Assembly (NCBI GenBank): GCA_018883185.1
Contig: VEQP01000013.1
Coordinates: 1-64,000, forward strand
From: Nevskiaceae bacterium
Lineage (GTDB): Bacteria > Pseudomonadota > Gammaproteobacteria > Steroidobacterales > Steroidobacteraceae
Direction: 5' to 3'
Length of the DNA: 64,000 nt
Below are positions 8,579 through 17,452 of the stretch, in pieces. Under the pieces are notes generated by a model. The model did no database searches and was not told where the DNA came from. It worked only from the letters and a program-made list of their open reading frames with translations. The position numbers were made by a program, and so were the translations under genes. The stretch's first letter is position 1. Every line of letters starts with the position of its first letter.

Positions 8579-9782
8579 GCCGAAGTTCCACGAACGGCTC
8601 GAGCAAGGCGGCTTTCGCCCACGCCTCCGCCCACTCTCCGGCGCTCGTTGAATCCGTGACGATGCCCCCACCGATGTCCCAACGTAACTGGCCCGCTCGT
8701 GATTGCAACGTGCGGATGACCACACTGAACTCGGCATCGCCACTCGGATCAACCCAGCCGATTGCACCGCCATAAAGACCTCGCGGCATGACCTCGAGCG
8801 TCTCGAGCACACCACAGGCGGCAATCTTTGGCGCACCGGTCATCGAGCCAGGTGGAAACAATGCGGCGAGCGCATCCCAAAGATCACGACCCTCGGAGAG
8901 TTCACCGCGCACAGTGGAGGTCATCTGGGCGACACTGCGGTACTCCTCCACCTCCCACAGCCCCTCCACTCGCACGCTACCCGGCGCGCAGATTCGCCCG
9001 AGATCATTACGCAGCAGATCGACGATCATGACGTTTTCGGCGCGATCCTTCGGCGATGCGGCCAACTCTTTCACCGCAGCCATGCGCTCTTGAGCGGAAG
9101 CACCCACAAGGCCGCGCGTACCCTTCATAGGCCGGGCGGTCAATGTCTGCCCGCGCAAACTGAAAAAGCGCTCAGGACTCAGCGAAGCGATTTCCAAGCC
9201 GGGCACACGACACCACGCGGCATGATCCACCGGGTGACTCGCGACCAATGCGGCAAACAGATCCCCGAGATGCGGTGGCGCTACGGCCTCGAGAGGAAAG
9301 GTCAGGCAGGCCTGGTAGATCTCGCCAGCAGAAATGGCCTTGCGAATGGTCTCGACGGCCTCCGCATGCCACGCGGCGGGTACTCGCGAACGCAAGACGC
9401 CGCGCGGCTCCGCCTGCGGCGCCGGCCAGCCGCCGCCCGCCGTCGCCTCGACGAGGCGCGTGGTGGAGAACAACTGGACGCGCGGCAGTCCGAGCCAGGG
9501 TGACTGCGTCGGAATGCGATCAAAGAGCGAGGCGGCCTCATGCGCCACCAGCACCAGCAGCCCCGATGCCCCGCGTGCGAAGGCGCCTGATGCTGCCTCA
9601 CGTAAAACTGAGCAGGCCTCGGCTGGCGTTGCGGCCCTATCGAGCGAGCATTCATGCCGCAACTCGCGAGCGAGCAAACTGCGGCGTCCACGCTCCGTAT
9701 GCCCGACGGCCGACACCAGTGCGGCAAACGGCTCCTCGGCCGCGCAGGCCGCCTGCGCCTCGATAGCCAGCGCCTTCGTCAT
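8571..9782 (-). CDS. pabB: Aminodeoxychorismate synthase component I
   Basis: A 403-residue chorismate-binding enzyme. The C-terminal two thirds carry EIYQACLTFP (about 150), the ARPMKGTRG motif that separates PabB from anthranilate synthase, DLLRNDLGR, and the GSMTGAPK and GGGIV motifs. It converts chorismate and ammonia or glutamine-derived nitrogen to 4-amino-4-deoxychorismate in the cytoplasm for folate synthesis. It is slightly short at the N-terminus relative to usual PabB (about 450). No pabA/trpG glutaminase is seen in the window, so that subunit must be encoded elsewhere. The start overlaps the pabC stop (ATGA). Confidence 0.92.
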   Translation of the reverse strand: MTKALAIEAQAACAAEEPFAALVSAVGHTERGRRSLLARELRHECSLDRAATPAEACSVLREAASGAFARGASGLLVLVAHEAASLFDRIPTQSPWLGLPRVQLFSTTRLVEATAGGGWPAPQAEPRGVLRSRVPAAWHAEAVETIRKAISAGEIYQACLTFPLEAVAPPHLGDLFAALVASHPVDHAAWCRVPGLEIASLSPERFFSLRGQTLTARPMKGTRGLVGASAQERMAAVKELAASPKDRAENVMIVDLLRNDLGRICAPGSVRVEGLWEVEEYRSVAQMTSTVRGELSEGRDLWDALAALFPPGSMTGAPKIAACGVLETLEVMPRGLYGGAIGWVDPSGDAEFSVVIRTLQSRAGQLRWDIGGGIVTDSTSAGEWAEAWAKAALLEPFVELRHA

Positions 9783-10600
9783 GCTCCATGCCTCGAGAAC
9801 AACACCTCGCGGAATGAGAGCGCCTCATCGAGAGCGACTGGGACGGACTGCGCGTCGACCGCACTGACTGCCACCACGAGACGCAAGGCGCTGACGAGGC
9901 ATAGCCCCTCAAGTTGTGCCAAGGTCGACTCAAGCAGCACACCAGCCTCGATGCTCACACCCGCGCTCCGTAACTCGGCCAACGTCACGCTCGACAATTC
10001 GCCCTGCCCTGCACTCGTGTACCACTGCCCACTCCGCCGCCACAGCAACGCCGCTGTCGCGGCCTCAATCAGCACCCCGTCGCGTGCTAACAGCGCCTCT
10101 TCGGCGCCCCGCGACTCGGCCTCGCGCTGTGCGTAGCGCGACCCGTGATAACTAGTCGACTTGCCAAGACGCCCCCACTGCGGGTGCGGCAGCGAGCTCA
10201 CGGTCGTGCGCACACCCACCTGAGCCCATGCAGCCGGCGGAACATAAGGCTCGCATCGCCCCAAAGCCGACCAGCCCCCAGAGTCGCGCGGCGTCACGAG
10301 GATACGTAAGCGACCGATCGCGGCTGGGGTGGCCTCAGCGCGGGCCGCGTGCTCACGATGGGCTGCGACAAGTGCGGCAGCCGTGGCGTCGAACAAGCGC
10401 AACGGCTCCTCGGGCGCATACTTCGCTCCGCGCAGCGCCTCGCGCAATCGTGCGCGATGGCCCGCGAGAAACATGGCGCGTCCGCGCTCGATACGTAGCG
10501 TCTCGAACCAGCCCTCACCGCTGCGCACGAGCCCACTGTCCGCAGCTAGCACGGCGGCGGACTGCGGCAAAAGCACGCCGTCAAGACAATGCAACACCAT
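9779..10600 (-). CDS. pabC: Aminodeoxychorismate lyase, class IV aminotransferase fold
   Basis: A 273-residue PLP enzyme expected to release pyruvate from aminodeoxychorismate, giving p-aminobenzoate. Visible family features: an N-terminal LDGVLLP and ADSGLVRSGEGWFET block (fold IV), the PLP lysine in GRLGKSTSYH near residue 150, and a GVLIEAATAALLW stretch in place of the usual TEG..SN motif. Adjacency to pabB supports pabC over branched-chain or D-amino-acid aminotransferase. The start is taken at ATG 10600 from family N-terminus length; a TTG at 10628-10630 overlapping the DUF885 stop is an alternative giving ten more residues. Confidence 0.85.
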   Translation of the reverse strand: MVLHCLDGVLLPQSAAVLAADSGLVRSGEGWFETLRIERGRAMFLAGHRARLREALRGAKYAPEEPLRLFDATAAALVAAHREHAARAEATPAAIGRLRILVTPRDSGGWSALGRCEPYVPPAAWAQVGVRTTVSSLPHPQWGRLGKSTSYHGSRYAQREAESRGAEEALLARDGVLIEAATAALLWRRSGQWYTSAGQGELSSVTLAELRSAGVSIEAGVLLESTLAQLEGLCLVSALRLVVAVSAVDAQSVPVALDEALSFREVLFSRHGA

Positions 10601-10626
10601 CGATTGCAGTCGCTGCACCGAGGCGA

Positions 10627-12453
10627 TCAAGCCGCCGACTTGCGAGTAGCAATCCAGTCGCGAACCAGATCCTCAAGAATTCCGAGTGGCATGGCGCCAT
10701 TCATCAGCAACACCTCGTGGAATGCCTTGAGGTCGAAGCGCGCACCGAGCTCGCGCTCGGCATCCGCCCGCATCTTGAGCAACGCGAGTTGCCCCACCTT
10801 ATAGCCCGTCGCCTGCCCCGGCCACACGACATAGCGCTCGATCTCGCGCGTGACCTCGGCCTCACTCATGCCCGTCTTTTCGACCATGTAGGCGATGGCT
10901 TGCTCACGCGACCATCGTTTGGCATGCAACCCAGTGTCGACGACCAGCCGCACGGCCCGAAACATCTCCGCCTGTAATCGGCCGAGATCACCGAGCGGAT
11001 CCGCCGCATAGATCCCCATGTCGGTTTTCGCGATGCGTTCAGCGTACAGCGCCCAGCCTTCGGCATAGGCATTGAACGGCATCACCTTACGCAGCAAGGG
11101 CACTCCTTCGATGAGTTGCGCTGCCGACAGCTGGAAGTGATGCCCCGGTGATCCTTCGTGGATCATAAGCGTGGCGAGCGAATACTTCGGATTGTCCGCC
11201 GTGTCTTTCTGGTTGATATAGAAACGACCGGGCCGCGAACCATCGAGCGCCGGTGGGTTGTAGTAACCACCCGGCGAAGAGTCCTGCGAGTACACCGGAA
11301 CCCGCACGATCTCGAGCGGCTGCGGCGGGATCGTCGTGAAGAATCGCGGCGCCACCGCCATCACCCTCGCATCGATCGCCTTGAGATACGCGAGCATCTG
11401 CGCGCGACCCTCGTCGGTATTGGCAAATCGCTGCGTGGGATCCTCATTGAGGGCTCGCAGCCGCTCAGCGATCGAACCCTTGTCATAGCCTTGCGCCGTC
11501 AAGATGGCGATCATCTCCGCCTCAATTCGCGCCACCTCCTCAAGCCCGAGGGTATGGATCTGCTCGGCGGTCAGATCGGTGGTCGTATTCGACTTCAGCG
11601 CCGCCGCGTAGATCTTCTCGCCATCGGGGATGCGCCAAATTCCGGCGTCGTGCGTGGCGGTACGCCGCATGTCCTCGAACAGCGCAATCATCGCCCGATA
11701 GCCCGGCAGCACCTCGCTTGCCACCAGTGATTCAGCCTGCTTGATCCATGCCGCGCGTTGCGCCGCATCGACTCCCTCCAGCTTGTCGAGCTTGGCGGGC
11801 AGCGTCGTCACCAAGGCGTTGCCCGCCGCACCCGGCGCAACGAAGGCGCGCATACCGATAAGAGCTTGATCGATGATGAAATCGGGAGGGACGACGCCCT
11901 TGGCCCGATCCGCCTCCACCCGGACCTGCGCCTCGCGCAAGACCCGACCAAATTCACGCACTCGGGCGAGGTACCGCTCGACGCTGCGCGCGTCTTGGAT
12001 GACGTGCGCGTCGGTCAGAAATTGCGGCGTGTCGACCGTCACGCCGGAAATCTGGTTGACGCGATAGCCATCGGCATCGAACTCAGCTTGACGAAGCGCG
12101 TCGTCCAGGAACCAGGCGGTGATCTTGTAGGTCAGCAATTCCTGCCCCTGGAGATTGTCGGGTCCATAGCGATCGAGTCCCGCGCGCGCCGCGCGCAGCT
12201 TGGCGATCATCTGGTCCTCGAACGCCTTGGTCTGATCGTCCAGCTGGTCACTGTGGAAATCGAGTGGCGTATTGTCGATCACGCCGATCTGGGTCAGCGT
12301 CTGCGGCGAACCGAGCGCGAGTTGAATGGTGACTTTATTGACATAGTTGTTGATACCCACCGGTGTGATCCAAAACCAGAAGGCCGCGCCGAGCACGCCA
12401 ACGGCCAACACACCGGAAACCCACAGCAGCACCTTACCGACGCGACGCATCAT
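10627..12453 (-). CDS. DUF885 family putative metallo-hydrolase, membrane-anchored
   Basis: A 608-residue protein with an N-terminal hydrophobic helix (about 6-30), so probably exported and tethered. The HEGSPGHHFQ motif near residue 430, followed by EGWALYAE, is the zinc-binding signature of DUF885, a peptidase-like family of mostly unknown substrate. ATG 12453 is preceded by GGAG at six bases; the longer open reading upstream overlaps the divergent DUF4197 gene and was rejected. It is the first gene of the leftward operon with pabC, pabB and a methyltransferase, an unexpected partnership. Confidence 0.87.
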   Translation of the reverse strand: MMRRVGKVLLWVSGVLAVGVLGAAFWFWITPVGINNYVNKVTIQLALGSPQTLTQIGVIDNTPLDFHSDQLDDQTKAFEDQMIAKLRAARAGLDRYGPDNLQGQELLTYKITAWFLDDALRQAEFDADGYRVNQISGVTVDTPQFLTDAHVIQDARSVERYLARVREFGRVLREAQVRVEADRAKGVVPPDFIIDQALIGMRAFVAPGAAGNALVTTLPAKLDKLEGVDAAQRAAWIKQAESLVASEVLPGYRAMIALFEDMRRTATHDAGIWRIPDGEKIYAAALKSNTTTDLTAEQIHTLGLEEVARIEAEMIAILTAQGYDKGSIAERLRALNEDPTQRFANTDEGRAQMLAYLKAIDARVMAVAPRFFTTIPPQPLEIVRVPVYSQDSSPGGYYNPPALDGSRPGRFYINQKDTADNPKYSLATLMIHEGSPGHHFQLSAAQLIEGVPLLRKVMPFNAYAEGWALYAERIAKTDMGIYAADPLGDLGRLQAEMFRAVRLVVDTGLHAKRWSREQAIAYMVEKTGMSEAEVTREIERYVVWPGQATGYKVGQLALLKMRADAERELGARFDLKAFHEVLLMNGAMPLGILEDLVRDWIATRKSAA

Positions 12454-12561
12454 GAACACTCCGCGCCCCCATGGGGCACCTAGGATCGATGTGGCGATTA
12501 TGCCCTCCTGATCAGCGTCGGGGCATGCTGTCGCCCTCGCTACCGCGCTAGAATTGCGTGC

Positions 12562-13254
12562 ATGGATAGAACCCTGCCGATCGCCCTGGTACTCGTCGGT
12601 CTGCTGCTCGCGCCGCTGGCGCGTGGCGCCGGACTCGATGCCCTCTCGAGCAAAGACAGTGTTGCGGGACTCAAGACCGCTCTCGATCAGGGTGCCACGC
12701 GCGCCGTGGCGAGCCTCGGCGCCAAGGACGGTTTTCTTGCCAACCCGAAGGTCAAGATCCCACTTCCACCTGCCTTGAAGAAGGGCGAAAAAGCCTTCAA
12801 GTTGCTGGGCCTCAACGACGAAGCGGACGAGCTCGTCACGGCGATGAATCGCGCCGCCGAGGCGGCCGTCCCGCAGGCCAAAACGCTGCTGGTGGATTCG
12901 GTGCGCCAGATGAGCGTTGACGACGCCCGTCAGATCCTCACCGGCGGAGACGACGCTGCGACTCAGTTTTTCAAACGCTCCTCTTACGACAAGCTCGCCG
13001 CGATGTTTCTGCCCATCGTTCGCCAGACCACCGCCAAGACCAACGTCGCACAACAGTACAACGAGTTCGCAGGACAGGCCGCCAAGTACGGCCTAGTCGA
13101 TGCCAAAGACGCCAAGGTCGAGGAGTACGTCACGCGCAAGGCGCTTGATGGCTTGTTCGTGATGATTGCCGAGGAAGAGCGTGCGATTCGTAAGGACCCG
13201 CTCGGTCAATCGAGCAAGATCCTCAAGAACGTGTTCGGCGCGATTGGTAAGTAG
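12562..13254 (+). CDS. DUF4197 family exported protein
   Basis: A 230-residue protein with a signal peptide (about 1-23, ending ARGA) and an otherwise soluble helical body. GLKTALDQGATRAVASLG, KIPLPPALKKGEKAFKLLG and the C-terminal RKALDGLFVMIAEEE region match DUF4197, a periplasmic family of unknown role common in Gammaproteobacteria. Single gene, divergent from DUF885 (about 108 bp between starts). A short inverted repeat AACGCC/GGCGTT at 13294-13310 follows it but lacks a T tract. Confidence 0.87.
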   Translation: MDRTLPIALVLVGLLLAPLARGAGLDALSSKDSVAGLKTALDQGATRAVASLGAKDGFLANPKVKIPLPPALKKGEKAFKLLGLNDEADELVTAMNRAAEAAVPQAKTLLVDSVRQMSVDDARQILTGGDDAATQFFKRSSYDKLAAMFLPIVRQTTAKTNVAQQYNEFAGQAAKYGLVDAKDAKVEEYVTRKALDGLFVMIAEEERAIRKDPLGQSSKILKNVFGAIGK

Positions 13255-13323
13255 CTCAAGGCTGCTGGAGTTCGACCGCGAAGCCTGGGACGCAACGCCA
13301 TCACGGCGTTAAACTCACCGCCC

Positions 13324-14880
13324 ATGATCGATCGACGCGTCGTTCTCGCCTCGGCCCTATCTCTAGGCGGACTCGGTCTTGTGCCCGCAGCGCTGGCGAC
13401 GCCACGACTGCGCCCGGCCGCATTTCGACGCGATCCGTTCTTGCTCGGTGTGGCCTCGGGTTATCCGCAGCCGCACGGCATGATCCTATGGACTCGGCTG
13501 ATCGTCGATTTGTTGTCTCCAGATGGCGGCGTTGGCCCCGACGACATCGAAGTCGGTTTTGAAATCGCCATGGACCCCGCGTTTCGGCACACGGTGCAGA
13601 CGGGGCTGACCCGTGCCGAAGCGGTATTCGCGCACAGCGTGCACCTGGAAGTTCGGGGGCTTGAACCGGGTCGCAGTTACTACTATCGATTTCGGGCGGG
13701 CGAACACCGCAGTCCCGTCGGTCGAACTTGGACCAGCCCCAGCGTCGGACAACCACAGTTGCCGCTGCGCATCGGCGTGGCCAGTTGTCAGCACTACGAG
13801 CAAGGCTACTACCACGCCTACCGTCACATGCTGGAGACGGGTGTTGACCTGATCGCACACCTCGGCGACTACATTTACGAAGGCAACACCGCGGAGCCTG
13901 TGCGCCGTCACGATCGCGGCGAGTGCCAGAATCTCGCAGATTACCGCTTACGGTACGCGTGGTACCGCAGTGACCCTGCCCTACGCGATGCGCATGCGGC
14001 CTGCCCCTGGGTGATGACCCATGACGACCACGAGGTCGACAACGACTACGCGGGCGAGCAATCCGAGAACCCGGGCGAGCAACCCACATTTGTGGCGCGG
14101 CGTGCCGCAGCCTATCAAGCGTACTTCGAGCACATGCCCCTGCCGAGAGAGAGTCTGCTGACGGGCGGCGGCCTGCAGCTTTATCGCACTCTGACGGTCG
14201 GCGATCTGCTCGGGTTGCACGTGCTCGACACGCGCCAATACCGCAGCCCTCAACCCTGCCCGGCCCCTCCTAGACAGGGCGGCAGCCGCGTCTTCGTCGA
14301 CACCTGTCCCTCATGGAACGATGCCGCGCGGTCGATGCTCGGCCAGACGCAAGAGGGTTGGCTACAGCAACAACTGCGCGAGTCCCGAACCCGCTGGAAC
14401 CTGCTCGCGCAGAGCGTGGTATTTTCTTTGGTGGATGAGGACCCGGGCCCGCGGCAGCTGCACTGGAATGACAGCTGGGCGGGCTATCCGGCCGCGCGGC
14501 TGCGCCTGCTCGAGGCGGTGCGCGATAGCGGCGCTGCCAACCCGGTCATTCTGGGTGGCGACATCCACGCCTTCATCGCCGCTGAGCAGCGCATCGATGC
14601 CGCCGATAGCGGATCGCCCATCATCACGAGTGAACTCGTGACGACCTCGATCTCCTCGGGCCCGCCGCCGCAAAGAGTCATTGATGCCTACAATCGCGAT
14701 ACGCTCAACGTGCACTACGCGGATGGCAGTCACCGTGGCTATCTTTGGTTGCAGCTGAGTCCTCAGCAGCTCGAAGCGCGCATGATCGGCTTCGACAGCG
14801 TGAAAGAGCCGACGGCGACGGCTCGCACTTTGGCGAATCTGCGTATCGAGGCGGATCGACGCGGCCTGCAGAAAGTCTGA
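13324..14880 (+). CDS. phoD: PhoD-type alkaline phosphatase/phosphodiesterase
   Basis: A 518-residue secreted enzyme. The N-terminus DRRVVLASALSLGG (3-16) is a twin-arginine-like signal with an AxA end near residue 25, consistent with PhoD export by Tat. An N-terminal Ig-like PhoD_N region (about 35-135) precedes the metallophosphatase core with HLGDYIYEG (about 180), MTHDDHEVDND (about 230) and LGGDIHAFI (about 410), which hold the metal ligands. The family releases phosphate from mono- and diesters in the periplasm. No Pho-box is obvious in the 70 bp upstream. Convergent with ald, five bp between stops. Confidence 0.9.
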   Translation: MIDRRVVLASALSLGGLGLVPAALATPRLRPAAFRRDPFLLGVASGYPQPHGMILWTRLIVDLLSPDGGVGPDDIEVGFEIAMDPAFRHTVQTGLTRAEAVFAHSVHLEVRGLEPGRSYYYRFRAGEHRSPVGRTWTSPSVGQPQLPLRIGVASCQHYEQGYYHAYRHMLETGVDLIAHLGDYIYEGNTAEPVRRHDRGECQNLADYRLRYAWYRSDPALRDAHAACPWVMTHDDHEVDNDYAGEQSENPGEQPTFVARRAAAYQAYFEHMPLPRESLLTGGGLQLYRTLTVGDLLGLHVLDTRQYRSPQPCPAPPRQGGSRVFVDTCPSWNDAARSMLGQTQEGWLQQQLRESRTRWNLLAQSVVFSLVDEDPGPRQLHWNDSWAGYPAARLRLLEAVRDSGAANPVILGGDIHAFIAAEQRIDAADSGSPIITSELVTTSISSGPPPQRVIDAYNRDTLNVHYADGSHRGYLWLQLSPQQLEARMIGFDSVKEPTATARTLANLRIEADRRGLQKV

Positions 14881-14885
14881 GACGC

Positions 14886-15980
14886 TCAGCGGCTCGCCAG
14901 ACCCAGCGCCTCGGCAACCGCTGCGTGCACCACACGCCCCGCTGAGACATTCAAGCCGGCGGCGAGTCCCGAATCCTTGCGGCACGCGACCTCTAACCCA
15001 TCCGCTGCCAGGGCCCGCACGTACGGCAGCGTCGCATTATTGAGCGCGAGGGCCGACGTCTGCGCCACGGCGCCTGGCATGTTGGTGACGCAATAGTGCA
15101 CCACGCCCTCTTCGACGTAGGTCGGGTCAGCGTGAGTCGTGGGACGACTGGTCTCGATGCAGCCACCTTGGTCTATGGCGATGTCCACCACCACCGCACC
15201 GGGTCGCATCGCACGGATCATCGCGCGGTTGACCAAACGCGGTGCCGCGGCGCCCGGCACCAGCACGGCACCGATCAGCAGATCGGCGCTCGAAACGGCT
15301 GCCTCGATGGATGCCGCCGTCGAGAATGCGGTTTTCAATCGCCCACCAAACAGCGCATCGAGCTCGCGCAACCGCGGCAAAGACTTGTCGATGACGGTGA
15401 CCTCGGCACGCATGCCGCAGGCGATCTCAGCCGCTGCGGTACCGGAGACACCTCCGCCCAAGATAACGACTTTGGCTGGAGCCACGCCGGGCACCCCGCC
15501 AAGCAGCATGCCGCGCCCTCCGGCGGACTTGTGCAGCAGTGTCGCGCCCACCTGCACCGACATGCGCCCCGCCACTTCGCTCATGGGCGTCAGAAGGGGC
15601 AGCGAGCCATCGCGCGCCGTCACCGTCTCGTAAGCGATGGCGTGCGCGCCCGATCGCATCAGCGCCTCGGCCTGCGGCCGATCCGCCGCGAGGTGCAAGT
15701 AGGTGAATAACACCTGACCGGGACGCAACATGGCGCACTCGACGAGCTGCGGCTCTTTCACCTTGACAACGAGCTCGGCCGCCGCGAATACGGCGCGCGC
15801 ATCGGCCGCCATCTGCGCACCGACCGCCTCATAGGCCGCATCGTCGAAGCCGACGCCGACACCCGCGCCACGTTCTACCAAAACTGAGTGTCCCGCTGCG
15901 ACCAGCTCGCGAACCGATGCGGGCACGAGTCCGACTCGGTACTCGTGAACTTTGATTTCCTTGGGCACGCCAATTTTCAT
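14886..15980 (-). CDS. ald: Alanine dehydrogenase
   Basis: A 364-residue NAD-dependent enzyme interconverting L-alanine and pyruvate plus ammonium. Family marks: MKIGVPKEIKVHEYRVG N-terminus, substrate residues in VKVKEPQ and TYLHLAADRP, the NAD-binding GGGVSGTAAAE (about 175) and DIAIDQGGC (about 268). Length matches the family (about 370). ATG 15980 is used because it begins exactly at the conserved MKIGVP; an upstream in-frame extension adds eight unconserved residues. Divergent from an Lrp/AsnC regulator, the usual arrangement for alanine-responsive control. Confidence 0.95.
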   Translation of the reverse strand: MKIGVPKEIKVHEYRVGLVPASVRELVAAGHSVLVERGAGVGVGFDDAAYEAVGAQMAADARAVFAAAELVVKVKEPQLVECAMLRPGQVLFTYLHLAADRPQAEALMRSGAHAIAYETVTARDGSLPLLTPMSEVAGRMSVQVGATLLHKSAGGRGMLLGGVPGVAPAKVVILGGGVSGTAAAEIACGMRAEVTVIDKSLPRLRELDALFGGRLKTAFSTAASIEAAVSSADLLIGAVLVPGAAAPRLVNRAMIRAMRPGAVVVDIAIDQGGCIETSRPTTHADPTYVEEGVVHYCVTNMPGAVAQTSALALNNATLPYVRALAADGLEVACRKDSGLAAGLNVSAGRVVHAAVAEALGLASR

Positions 15981-16054
15981 ATCGCCATTGTGCGTCCGAG
16001 ACAATCGCAGGGACTTGCGGAATAGCGTGTTAAAGATGCATTTTTAGATTTTAA

Positions 16055-16082
16055 ATTGCGCGTATAGCTACACTTACGCAAT
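16055..16082. promoter_or_regulatory. Putative Lrp-type operator between ald and its regulator
   Basis: ATTGCG (16055-16060) and CGCAAT (16077-16082) form an inverted repeat separated by 16 bases, next to an AT-rich run (16036-16057). It lies in the 111-bp divergent region and contains TATAGC (16063-16068), a possible -10 for the regulator gene. Position and symmetry fit an Lrp/AsnC binding site; this is inference from one sequence. Confidence 0.4.
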
Positions 16083-16091
16083 AATCCACGA

Positions 16092-16562
16092 ATGGAAGCT
16101 GATCGTATCGACCAACGAATCCTGCACGAACTGCAGCAAGACGGCCGCGTCGCCAACGCAGAACTCGCCGCACGAGTGGGCCTGTCCGAGTCTGCTTGCC
16201 TGAGGCGAGTCCGCAGACTCGAGGCCGAGGGCTACATCGAGCGCTATGCTGCGCATCTGAACCTGCGCAAACTCGGCTGGAACATGAGCTTGCTGGTGCG
16301 CATCACCTTGAAGAGTCAGACGGATCGCGATCTGCGCAGCTTTGAGGCTGCGGTGCGTTCGGTGCCAGAGATCTGCGAGTGTTTCCTGACCACCGGTGAA
16401 GCGGATTATGTGCTGCGCGTGCTCGCGAGATCAGCAGAGGACATCGAGCGACTGCACGGCAAGGTTCTCACCAAGCTGCCGGGCGTCGCGCGCGTCGAGT
16501 CGAGCTTCGTACTGCGCGAGATCGTGAGCGACGCCGCCCCGCCGCTCACGCGCGGCGTCTAG
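16092..16562 (+). CDS. Lrp/AsnC family transcriptional regulator
   Basis: A 156-residue regulator: N-terminal winged helix-turn-helix (residues 6-60, DQRILHELQQDGRVANAELA and LSESACLRRVRRLE) and a C-terminal RAM ligand domain (about 68-145) with the FLTTGEADYVLRV segment. Divergent from ald, so its likely job is alanine-dependent control of ald and itself (inference from context). Its TAG stop overlaps the TAG stop of the convergent hydrolase in CTAG at 16559-16562. Confidence 0.93.
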   Translation: MEADRIDQRILHELQQDGRVANAELAARVGLSESACLRRVRRLEAEGYIERYAAHLNLRKLGWNMSLLVRITLKSQTDRDLRSFEAAVRSVPEICECFLTTGEADYVLRVLARSAEDIERLHGKVLTKLPGVARVESSFVLREIVSDAAPPLTRGV

Positions 16563-17392
16563 TCGGCGAGGAACTCCGTCACCACGCGAACCCAGGCCTC
16601 GGGCTGCTCATCGACGATGTCGTGAGAGCCACCGCTCAACTCGGCATAAGCAAAGAAGTCGGGCCGCAAGGCCTGCGCCCGACGCGTCGAGTCGTACAGA
16701 TCCTCACCCGTGTTGGTGAACATCAGCGTCGGCACCTGCAGCCTTTGCAGCACCGCCTGCAAATCGGCGCCAATCACGAGCGGAAAGGCTTTCCAGTTGG
16801 TGTCGCCCCGGTGCAGCGCTTCGACGGTGTAGCGATGCATGAGGTTGATGTCCGTCCAACCGGGCGTCGATCGCAAGCGGTTCTGCCATGCGACGAGCAG
16901 GTGACTGCCATCGGGCTTCGGATCCTTCGGACCGAAATAGAAGCTCGAGAAGTGCTCCCGCTCCGCCTGACCGAGCAGTGGAAATCCGTTCACGACTAGC
17001 CGACGCACGGCGTGTGGCTGCTCGGCGGCAAACACCGCAGCGAGCACCGCACCGGTGTGATGACCCACCATATCGGCCCGCTCACAGCCGAGCACAGCAA
17101 GCGCCGCGGGAATCACCGAAGCGAACTGCTCAAGGCCTGCGCCTTCAGGCGCCGCGTCGGACATGCCGAACCCGGGCATATCGGGTGCCAGCACGTCGAA
17201 CCCCTGCGATGCGAGCGCCGGCATCACACGCTCGAATTGGGTTGATGACAAGGGCGACTGATGAAGCAGCAGCAGCGGTCTCGCGCGCTGCTCCGGCGAG
17301 TGCGACCGACAGCGCCGATAGTGCACCTGCCCCGTGCGACCCTCGCAGTAACCGCGGCGGATCACAGGTAGTTCCCGGTTGATGGCATCCAT
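16559..17392 (-). CDS. Alpha/beta hydrolase with non-canonical nucleophile elbow
   Basis: A 277-residue alpha/beta-hydrolase fold protein: LLLLHQSPLSS oxyanion-side motif (about 40), DMPGFGMSD (71-79), acid candidate in NTGEDLYD and the late histidine in GGSHDI. The elbow that normally reads GxSxG is GHHTG at 110-114, putting histidine at the nucleophile position, so ordinary serine-hydrolase chemistry is doubtful. It could be a divergent or inactive member. No signal peptide; likely cytoplasmic. The short gap to the divergent MFS gene (60 bp) suggests shared control. Confidence 0.8.
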   Translation of the reverse strand: MDAINRELPVIRRGYCEGRTGQVHYRRCRSHSPEQRARPLLLLHQSPLSSTQFERVMPALASQGFDVLAPDMPGFGMSDAAPEGAGLEQFASVIPAALAVLGCERADMVGHHTGAVLAAVFAAEQPHAVRRLVVNGFPLLGQAEREHFSSFYFGPKDPKPDGSHLLVAWQNRLRSTPGWTDINLMHRYTVEALHRGDTNWKAFPLVIGADLQAVLQRLQVPTLMFTNTGEDLYDSTRRAQALRPDFFAYAELSGGSHDIVDEQPEAWVRVVTEFLAD

Positions 17393-17452
17393 GCACCGAG
17401 TCTATCGGTCGTTCGCCGGTTTGCGCATACAATCGATGCTCGCTTCCTCAGT

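Noticed and set aside
8579-8836. N-terminal extension of the methyltransferase frame
   Set aside because: The added residues lie inside pabB and are Arg/Ser-rich; the conserved protein begins at ATG 8578.
10627-13053. 808-codon version of the DUF885 gene
   Set aside because: The extra 200 residues overlap the divergent DUF4197 gene and resemble an antisense translation; ATG 12453 has a proper ribosome site and starts a membrane anchor.
13294-13310. Hairpin AACGCC/GGCGTT after DUF4197 as a terminator
   Set aside because: Six-bp stem with no T tract; too weak to call.
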